A DNA stretch of 64,000 nt from an uncultured Christensenella sp. (GTDB lineage: Bacteria; Bacillota; Clostridia; Christensenellales; Borkfalkiaceae), in NCBI GenBank assembly GCA_910585685.1, contig CAJUEO010000001.1, forward strand, positions 148,520-212,519, in the 5' to 3' direction. The position numbers and the translations under genes are program-made. The notes beneath the pieces are model-generated. The model had not been told where the DNA came from, searched no databases, and worked only from the letters and a program-made list of their open reading frames with translations. Of the stretch, positions 58,794-64,000 are shown piece after piece (within the stretch, counting starts at the first letter, position 1; each line of letters starts with the position of its first letter).

Positions 58794-60147
58794 CTTATTT
58801 TTCTCCTGCGACAACGGCTGGAATAACGGCTGCAACCCTTGCGGCAATCATACCTGCGGTTCGGGCGTGAGAAAAATATATATAAATACTCTTACCGGTA
58901 TTACGGGTCCTACGGGCGCGACAGGTGCAACAGGTCCTGCAGGTACCCCCGGTGCAACCGGACCTACGGGCGCAACGGGAGCAACAGGTCCTACCGGTTT
59001 TGCAGGCGCGCCCGGCGCAACAGGCCCGACAGGTCCCACAGGTGCAACGGGAGCGACAGGCGCAACAGGTCTTGACGGCGTTCCCGGACCCACGGGTCCC
59101 ACAGGAGTCACAGGTCCCACAGGTGCAACGGGAGCGACAGGCGCAACAGGTCTTGACGGCGTTCCCGGACCCACGGGTCCCACAGGAGTCACAGGTCCCA
59201 CAGGAGTCACAGGTCCCACAGGCGCAACGGGTCTTGACGGCGTTCCCGGACCCACAGGACCCACGGGAGTAACGGGTCCCACAGGTGCAACGGGAGCTAC
59301 AGGCGCAACAGGCGCAACAGGAGCCGCAGGCGCAGACGGAGAGGACGGCGTAGCAGCTTCTGTTGTTGTCGGCACTACCGATACGGGTGAACCCGGTACG
59401 GCGGCAATAGTTACAAACAGCGGCACTGCACAAAACGCCGTGCTTGACTTTGTAATTCCTCGCGGAGCAACGGGCGCGACAGGCGCAACAGGAGCCGCAG
59501 GAACCACGGGCGCGACAGGCGCAACAGGAGCCGCAGGAACCACGGGCGCGACAGGTGCAACGGGTCCGACTGGTCCCACAGGAGCGACGGGCGCAACGGG
59601 AGCCGCAGGAACTACGGGTGCAACAGGTGCAATAGGCCCCACAGGAGCAACCGGAGTTGCAGGTGCAACGGGTGTTACCGGCGTTACGGGTCCCACGGGC
59701 GTCACAGGTCCTACGGGTACGGCAGACTTAAACGCATATGGTGGGTTGTACAATACAACTCCGCAAACTCTCAACTTGACGGTAGGGGGAACAACGCAGT
59801 TGCCGCTTCCTACCGCAATGCCGTTGAAAAACGTGACGTCTACGCCTGCCAACAGCCTTACTATCGGAACTACAGGTGTGTATGAAATAAACTATTATTC
59901 AAACGTGTCGGCGGCGCTCGGTACAACCGTTACAATGGCGGTACGTAGAAACGGAACTGCAATTCCTCAGGCTTCGATATCGCGCGTTTTGGCTGTCGGT
60001 GTCGGTTCCCTTTATAACGGAAGCATAATTATCTCGTTGACTGCGGGGGACGTTATCGATATGGCTCTGTCGGCATTGCTCGCTGTGGGTATCACTTTGG
60101 GCGGCGGAGTAAACACGACTTTAACGGTAAAACAGTTGAGCGTGTAA
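58780..60147 (+). CDS. collagen-like Gly-X-Y repeat protein, BclA-type
   Basis: 455 residues. A Cys-rich N-terminus (about residues 10-27, with four cysteines) leads to G-x-T/P/A triplets from about residue 40 to 185, mostly G-P-T, G-A-T and G-V-T. A ~40-residue break follows (ASVVVGTTDTGEPGTAAIV..., ending V-I-P-R). Triplets resume to about residue 320, then a ~135-residue beta-rich C-terminal domain resembling the trimeric TNF-like head of BclA. The Thr-rich Y positions are glycosylation sites in exosporium nap proteins. No signal peptide, as for mother-cell spore proteins. The coding DNA has an 81-base tandem repeat (59071 onward). Confidence 0.9.
   Translation: MINLNLFFSCDNGWNNGCNPCGNHTCGSGVRKIYINTLTGITGPTGATGATGPAGTPGATGPTGATGATGPTGFAGAPGATGPTGPTGATGATGATGLDGVPGPTGPTGVTGPTGATGATGATGLDGVPGPTGPTGVTGPTGVTGPTGATGLDGVPGPTGPTGVTGPTGATGATGATGATGAAGADGEDGVAASVVVGTTDTGEPGTAAIVTNSGTAQNAVLDFVIPRGATGATGATGAAGTTGATGATGAAGTTGATGATGPTGPTGATGATGAAGTTGATGAIGPTGATGVAGATGVTGVTGPTGVTGPTGTADLNAYGGLYNTTPQTLNLTVGGTTQLPLPTAMPLKNVTSTPANSLTIGTTGVYEINYYSNVSAALGTTVTMAVRRNGTAIPQASISRVLAVGVGSLYNGSIIISLTAGDVIDMALSALLAVGITLGGGVNTTLTVKQLSV
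59071..59294 (+). repeat. 81-base tandem repeat in the collagen-like gene
   Basis: The sequence CTTGACGGCGTTCCCGGACC recurs at 59071, 59152 and 59233, exactly 81 bases (27 codons, nine triplets) apart. The following G-P-T-G-P-T-G-V-T blocks are nearly identical. This is typical of length-variable collagen-like loci. Confidence 0.88.
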
Positions 60148-60160
60148 TGTCTTTTTAAAA

Positions 60161-60197
60161 ATAAAAAGCCGCGGAAGCATTTCCGCGGTAATTTTTA
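60161..60197 (+). terminator. terminator after the collagen-like gene
   Basis: CCGCGGAA (60169-60176) pairs with TTCCGCGG (60181-60188) around GCAT, with A-rich and T-rich flanks. Confidence 0.85.
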
Positions 60198-60255
60198 TTT
60201 TATCGCGAAAAATAATTGACTAAAACAGGTAATATATATATAATATTAAAGAAAT

Positions 60256-60331
60256 TGAGGCGTAGCGCAGTTGGTAGCGCGTATGGTTCGGGACCATAAG
60301 GTCGTGGGTTCAAATCCCGTCGCCTCAACCA
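60256..60331 (+). tRNA. tRNA-Pro (anticodon CGG)
   Basis: 76 bases with encoded ACCA end. Acceptor TGAGGCG / CGCCTCA, anticodon stem TATGG / CCATA with loop TTCGGGA, reading CCG. T-arm GTGGGTTCAAATCCCGT-type. A T1-A72 pair instead of the usual C-G is a small oddity. Confidence 0.95.
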
Positions 60332-60332
60332 T

Positions 60333-60372
60333 ATTCCGCAGGACGGCTTTTGCCGTCCTGCGGAATGTTTTT
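60333..60372 (+). terminator. terminator of tRNA-Pro
   Basis: A perfect 15-bp stem ATTCCGCAGGACGGC / GCCGTCCTGCGGAAT (60333-60347, 60352-60366) with a TTTT loop and a T-run (GTTTTT). Confidence 0.88.
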
Positions 60373-60626
60373 AATGAGCGATTTTCGGGATTTGAGGTGA
60401 GGCAAGAAAAACTTGTTTTTCGCAGGACGGCGGACTCTAACGCCGTCTTGACAGCAATCGGCTTTTGCTATCAAGCGTACGCAAAAGGAAAACCTTTCGG
60501 ACGGTGTCCTGTACAACTACAAATTTTCATAAGTTCCTCCTATAATCTGTGGTACTGCGGATTGGCTTAGTATTAATTTAAAAAAAAGAAATATACTTAA
60601 TTCCGTTAAATATTAGAGGATTAATT
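60373..60626. other. intergenic region with degenerate copies of the tRNA-Pro terminator sequence
   Basis: About 250 bases with no convincing gene. CGCAGGACGG (60421-60430) repeats the terminator's stem sequence and can pair GACGGCG / CGCCGTC (60427-60433, 60441-60447 region). A CGGACGG...TCCTG echo follows near 60499-60512. A GAGGA ribosome-binding site for the next gene ends the region. Confidence 0.5.
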
Positions 60627-60866
60627 ATGACTTTAGCGGAAGCTCTTTCATTGAGATTAAATGAATTATTACAAGAAAAGAAACTTACACAATATAGACT
60701 ATCGATATTAAGCGGTGTTTCTCAGTCCACAATAGGGGATATAAGACATCAGAGAAATAAAACAGTTAATGTTCGCATAATATATGAAATTTCGCAAGTA
60801 CTTAATATGGATTTGCCTGATTTTTTTAATAGTCCACTTTTTAAAAACGGAAATATTGTGGATTAA
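60627..60866 (+). CDS. XRE-family helix-turn-helix regulator
   Basis: 79 residues, single Cro/CI HTH: L-T-Q-Y-R-L-S-I-L-S-G-V-S-Q-S-T-I-G-D-I covers turn and recognition helix, and L-N-M-D-L-P-D-F-F the C-terminal helix typical of small clostridial XRE proteins. A TTAGAGGATTAATT box precedes the ATG. A+T-rich. Target unknown. Confidence 0.83.
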   Translation: MTLAEALSLRLNELLQEKKLTQYRLSILSGVSQSTIGDIRHQRNKTVNVRIIYEISQVLNMDLPDFFNSPLFKNGNIVD

Positions 60867-61038
60867 TTGGAATAGTTTGATTACTTTTTAATTGATCATT
60901 ATAGATTAGATACTGATTAAAATTTATAATATGACAAGCTAACGGGTTTGGTATGTCTGTCAGTAAATTTTCAGATAGTCAGCTTTTTTCGAAAGAAAAT
61001 TTAGATATTTGAATATTTTACGCTTAGATTATTTAACT
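60867..61038 (+). other. A+T-rich intergenic region with a putative terminator
   Basis: No gene seen. AAGCT (60937-60941 region) can pair with AGCTT before a T-run near 60984, with an inner CTGTC / GATAG stem, which would end the XRE transcript. The rest is unstructured. Confidence 0.4.
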
Positions 61039-61076
61039 AAAAATACGGAAACAACAAAAGTTGTTTCCGTATTTTT
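61039..61076. terminator. bidirectional terminator, mainly for the oxidoreductase gene
   Basis: A perfect 17-bp stem AAAAATACGGAAACAAC / GTTGTTTCCGTATTTTT (61039-61055, 61060-61076) with loop AAAA. Confidence 0.88.
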
Positions 61077-61084
61077 AATAATTT

Positions 61085-62044
61085 TTATTCGCAGGGATAT
61101 TTTAAGCCGAGCTGTCTGCGGCATTCGTCGAGTACAGCCATAGTTTCAAGCGTGCATTCAAGCGGACAAAATTTGCTATCTTTTAAACCGCTTTTTATTT
61201 CTTTTGCCGTATTTTCAAATTGCAGACCGTACAAAAAGTTTACCGACTTAAAAGTTTCGCGGTATTTTCCTCTCAGTTTAGCCGATTTTGCCTTGTGGTA
61301 GAGGGGGACGCATATTTTTCCTTCGCTGCCTTCGATAACAAGCTTTTCTCCTTTAAGCCGTTTCATTGATACAAATATTTCCGCTTTAAAATTGTCATAA
61401 TTTAAGATAATAGTTTCCTCATAATCCACACCGCCCGAAACAACACCGCGGCATTCCACCAATTTGGGTATTCCGAAAAGTTCCATAGCGTATCTTACGG
61501 GATAAATGCCTATGTCAAGCAGCGCGCCGCCGATAAGTTCGGGGGTGGTAAGTCTGGGATTTTTTATAAACTGCACCATGGGCACGGCAAAGGACGCGTA
61601 AAATCTTTTAATTTCCCCTATCTTGTTTTCATAAATCCATTCTTTGACTTTGAGGGAAACGGGGTTGTGCCAGGTCCACATAGCTTCCGCAAAATAAACG
61701 CCCTTCTCCTGTGCAAAATTTATTAATTCTTCAGCCTGTCTGAGGTTTACGGTAACGGGTTTTTCGCAAAGAACGGGTACTCCGAATTGTATAGCAAGCT
61801 TCGAATAGTACAGGTGCATGTCGTGTGTTGTCGCAATATATGCGCAGTCCGCGCCGCCCGATTTCAAAGCTTCCTCGGCGGTATCGAAAACCTTGCCGCC
61901 GTACTTTTTTGCAAATTGCTCCGCACGCTGTTTGGTTCTGTTCCACACCGCGCAAATTTCAAACTCTTCGTATCTGACAAGCTCGCTCGCAACCTTGTTC
62001 GCGATACTTCCGCAGCCGATTATAACCCAGCGAAATTTTTCCAT
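61085..62044 (-). CDS. Gfo/Idh/MocA-family oxidoreductase
   Basis: 319 residues from the ATG at 62044 (GAGGTG is upstream; a second ATG at 62056 lies in that box). The Rossmann start is V-I-I-G-C-G-S-I-A-N-K-V (about residues 6-17). V-L-C-E-K-P-V-T-V-N is the diagnostic C-E-K-P block, and the C-terminal domain starts near G-G-A-L-L-D-I-G-I-Y-P, which carries the D-x-G-x-H-like substrate site. Family members oxidise sugars or inositols with NAD(P)+; substrate unknown. Promoter at 62061-62090. Confidence 0.9.
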   Translation of the reverse strand: MEKFRWVIIGCGSIANKVASELVRYEEFEICAVWNRTKQRAEQFAKKYGGKVFDTAEEALKSGGADCAYIATTHDMHLYYSKLAIQFGVPVLCEKPVTVNLRQAEELINFAQEKGVYFAEAMWTWHNPVSLKVKEWIYENKIGEIKRFYASFAVPMVQFIKNPRLTTPELIGGALLDIGIYPVRYAMELFGIPKLVECRGVVSGGVDYEETIILNYDNFKAEIFVSMKRLKGEKLVIEGSEGKICVPLYHKAKSAKLRGKYRETFKSVNFLYGLQFENTAKEIKSGLKDSKFCPLECTLETMAVLDECRRQLGLKYPCE

Positions 62045-62060
62045 AACACACCTCATATAA

Positions 62061-62090
62061 ATTATAGCACGCAGCGCGGCATTTTCACAA
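62061..62090 (-). promoter_or_regulatory. SigA-type promoter for the oxidoreductase gene
   Basis: On the minus strand TTGTGA (62090-62085), 18 bases and TATAAT (62066-62061), 16 bases before the ATG. Confidence 0.65.
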
Positions 62091-62108
62091 TACCTTTACA
62101 CAAAAAAA

Positions 62109-62137
62109 TTGACTTAAAAGACGGGATAATGTATAAT
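62109..62137 (+). promoter_or_regulatory. SigA-type promoter for thyA-folA
   Basis: TTGACT (62109-62114), 17 bases and TATAAT (62132-62137), 25 bases before the thyA ATG. Confidence 0.75.
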
Positions 62138-62162
62138 AATTAAAAACATACGGAGAAGATAT

Positions 62163-62993
62163 ATGAGCAGAGCGGACGAAATATTTATTTCGAATATGAC
62201 AGACATAATGCAGAACGGCGTGTGGGATACACATTTGGACGTCCGTCCCAAGTGGAGCGACGGCACGCCTGCACACACCGTAAAAAAATTCGGAATTGTC
62301 AACCGCTATAATTTGAAGGAAGAGTTTCCGATACTCACTATAAGGCGCACGGCTTTTAAATCCTGCGTGGACGAATTGCTTTGGATTTGGCAAAAAAAGA
62401 GCCACAACGTTGCAGACCTCAACTCTCACATATGGGACCAATGGGCGGACGAAAGCGGCTCGATAGGCAAAGCTTACGGCTATCAGCTTGGCGTAAAGCA
62501 CAAGTACAGAGAGGGGGAGTTCGATCAGGTTGACAGGGTTCTGTTCGACCTTAAAAATAACCCGTCCAGCCGCCGCATATTGACCAATATCTACAACTTT
62601 GCCGACCTTAACGAAATGAATTTATACCCTTGCGCTTATTCAATGACCTTCAACGTATCGGGAAATACGCTCAACGGCATTTTAAACCAGCGCTCCAACG
62701 ATATGCTCACGGCAAACAATTGGAATGTGGTGCAGTACGCAGTACTTCTTATAATGTTTGCGCAAGTTTCAAATCTCGAAGTAGGGGAACTTGTGCACGT
62801 TATAGCTGACGCGCATATATACGACAGACATATTCCCATAGTCGAAGAGATAATAAAAATGCCGCGCCTTGCCGCGCCCAAACTCGAAGTGGATAAGTCG
62901 ATAAAGAATTTTTACGATTTTACCGTGGACAGCTTCAAACTTATCGACTATAAATTCAACGAAAAAAAATACTCGATTCCCGTAGCGGAATAA
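62163..62993 (+). CDS. thyA: thymidylate synthase
   Basis: 276 residues. It methylates dUMP to dTMP with methylene-tetrahydrofolate. Catalytic Cys in L-Y-P-C-A-Y-S-M, where most ThyA have P-P-C-H: the Cys is kept, the following His is Ala. The dUMP phosphate Arg is in S-R-R-I-L-T and the Asn/Asp region is Q-R-S-N-D-M-L-T-A-N. H-V-I-A-D-A-H-I-Y is the conserved C-terminal site. CGGAGAAG precedes the ATG. folA follows in the usual operon order. Confidence 0.94.
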   Translation: MSRADEIFISNMTDIMQNGVWDTHLDVRPKWSDGTPAHTVKKFGIVNRYNLKEEFPILTIRRTAFKSCVDELLWIWQKKSHNVADLNSHIWDQWADESGSIGKAYGYQLGVKHKYREGEFDQVDRVLFDLKNNPSSRRILTNIYNFADLNEMNLYPCAYSMTFNVSGNTLNGILNQRSNDMLTANNWNVVQYAVLLIMFAQVSNLEVGELVHVIADAHIYDRHIPIVEEIIKMPRLAAPKLEVDKSIKNFYDFTVDSFKLIDYKFNEKKYSIPVAE

Positions 62994-63002
62994 GGAGAGC
63001 TT

Positions 63003-63503
63003 ATGAAAGCAATACTGCATGCCGATAAAAATTGGGGCATAGGCGCAGGCAACGCGCTTATGTTTTCCATTCCTGCGGATATGAAATTTTTTAAAAACAC
63101 CACAACGGGCAACGTCGTAGTTATGGGCAGCAACACGTTAAAGTCTTTTCCCGGCGGCAAGCCTTTAAAGGACAGGCATAATATCGTGCTTTATCCCGAC
63201 GGGGAGGACAGGGACGACTGCAAGATAGTGCGCTCGCTCGACGAACTTTTTGCCGAAATACGCAAATATCCTTCCGATAAGGTGTTTGTAATCGGCGGAC
63301 AGATGATGTATAAAACGCTGCTTTGCTACTGTGACGAGGTGCTTGTGACAAAGGTTGACGCCGAGGGCGAGGCTGACGCGTTTTTTGAAAATCTTGATAA
63401 AAACCCTCATTTTAAGCTCGTATATGAGAGTGAGCCCGAGCAAACCAACGGCTATACCATACGCTTTACCACATATAAAAATTTAAACGTAAAGGCGTAT
63501 TGA
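63003..63503 (+). CDS. folA: dihydrofolate reductase
   Basis: 166 residues. It regenerates tetrahydrofolate. W-G-I-G-A-G-N-A near residue 11 carries the substrate loop, an Asp for catalysis follows in P-A-D-M-K-F-F, M-G-S-N-T-L-K-S is the NADPH loop, and V-I-G-G-Q-M-M-Y is the second glycine motif. Starts 10 bases after thyA with AGGAGAG. Confidence 0.94.
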   Translation: MKAILHADKNWGIGAGNALMFSIPADMKFFKNTTTGNVVVMGSNTLKSFPGGKPLKDRHNIVLYPDGEDRDDCKIVRSLDELFAEIRKYPSDKVFVIGGQMMYKTLLCYCDEVLVTKVDAEGEADAFFENLDKNPHFKLVYESEPEQTNGYTIRFTTYKNLNVKAY

Positions 63504-63509
63504 TTACAT

Positions 63510-64000
63510 ATGCAATTTAAGGGAAAATTGGCGGTACTTATAATAAATGTTCTTTTATGCTTGACAATCGCGCTTTTGACGGGGTTTTTAATGGCAAGCT
63601 GGGGCGTATTTATGCGTGCCGCCTTTTTTTGTGCCGCCGGAACAGGCGTTGTTGCGACTATAGTTTGCTTTTTTCTCGACAAACAGGCTGTTTTAAAGAG
63701 CGCCTTTATATTGATAATTCTCGTCGCTATAGTACAGGCTTCGTTTATAGCGGTCGGAGAGATAGGTGATTTAAAAAAATATAGCACCGATTCGGAAAAA
63801 ATTTTGGCGCTTGCGAAGATGATAGAGGACACGGGCGCCTGGGGAATGGCGGTGTTTGTGTTTTTACAGATACTGCAAATAGTGATTTTGCCATTGCCTG
63901 CGGCGCTTTGCTATATCCCTGGCGTGCAAATATGGGGGGAGCTTGTCGCAACCTTGCTCGCTTCGGCAGGTGTGCTTATAGGCTCGGTAATCGCTTATTT
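63510..64000 (+). CDS. TVP38/TMEM64 (SNARE-associated) membrane protein, 3' truncated
   Basis: The frame opens at the ATG at 63510 and runs off the window after ~163 residues. Helices at about 9-30, 36-58 and 71-90, then Q-I-L-Q-I-V-I-L-P-L-P-A-A-L-C-Y-I-P-G, the P-x-P half-helix typical of TVP38/TMEM64 (VTT-domain) proteins, and another helix. Some family members are lipid or undecaprenyl-phosphate scramblases or translocases; the role here is unknown. No clear Shine-Dalgarno. Confidence 0.78.
   Translation, partial: MQFKGKLAVLIINVLLCLTIALLTGFLMASWGVFMRAAFFCAAGTGVVATIVCFFLDKQAVLKSAFILIILVAIVQASFIAVGEIGDLKKYSTDSEKILALAKMIEDTGAWGMAVFVFLQILQIVILPLPAALCYIPGVQIWGELVATLLASAGVLIGSVIAY

Noticed and set aside
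59071..59720. Regular DNA repeats that resemble a CRISPR array.
   Set aside because: They are in-frame Gly-X-Y codon repeats of a collagen-like protein, with no unique spacers, and no cas genes are present.
58848..59852. A long minus-strand frame rich in Val, Ala and Pro.
   Set aside because: It is the antisense reading of the collagen repeats, whose GC-rich triplets avoid stops on both strands.
60271..60570. A 99-residue open frame across tRNA-Pro.
   Set aside because: It begins inside the tRNA and translates tRNA sequence and terminator stems; the typical spurious tRNA-overlapping ORF.

Overview
The window looks like a chromosomal segment of a spore-forming (or recently spore-forming) member of the Firmicutes, class Clostridia. 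The support is gene content and order: rlmB-sigH, dnaX-ybaB-recR, yabP-yabQ-divIC, spoVB, a collagen-like exosporium-type protein and a class 1B pyrK/pyrD pair. The standard genetic code is used. A host-associated uncultured lineage of the Christensenellales type would fit the BspA-like repeats, InlB-type repeats and very large surface lipoproteins, but that placement is inference.

1-16 kb is mostly housekeeping: the end of rlmB, sigH, dnaX, a leucine-rich-repeat protein lodged between dnaX and ybaB, recR, gpsA, a Sel1-repeat protein, typA, the spore genes yabP/yabQ, divIC, a Ppx/GppA phosphatase, a site-2 protease, gyrB and gyrA. 16-24 kb holds a divergent regulator/target pair around a palindrome, a P-type ATPase, serS, a DEDDh exonuclease and an RsmF-type rRNA methyltransferase. 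24-32 kb holds a 1429-residue surface protein with a cytoplasmic acidic tail, two half-length TauE/SafE permease genes, spoVB, a LysM protein, a Cys-containing candidate spore-envelope protein and a phosphoesterase.

32.9-38.6 kb is one pyrimidine operon, pyrB-pyrC-pyrF-pyrK-pyrD-pyrE, behind a strong promoter and a leader containing a terminator-like hairpin. carAB and pyrR are not in the window. 38.6-54.9 kb is the most distinctive block: a 1423-residue lipoprotein, then a tightly packed run of a membrane protein, a MoxR AAA+ ATPase, a DUF58 protein, a BatA-like VWA protein, a double-VWA membrane protein and two lipoproteins. The architecture suggests a chaperone/VWA-dependent cell-envelope machine that handles large surface lipoproteins.

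54.9-64 kb has a polysaccharide deacetylase, a SPOR-like membrane protein, a tRNA-Thr(CGT) locus broken by site-specific integration (displaced 3' half, integrase remnant, intact tRNA, displaced 5' half), a glycosyltransferase overlapping a collagen-like gene, tRNA-Pro(CGG), a small XRE regulator, a Gfo/Idh/MocA oxidoreductase, thyA-folA and a truncated TVP38/TMEM64 membrane protein. A recurring feature is good -10 boxes only 6-11 nt before an ATG that lacks a Shine-Dalgarno sequence, which suggests leaderless or nearly leaderless mRNAs. All calls rest on reading the sequence and on recalled family knowledge; no database search was run.
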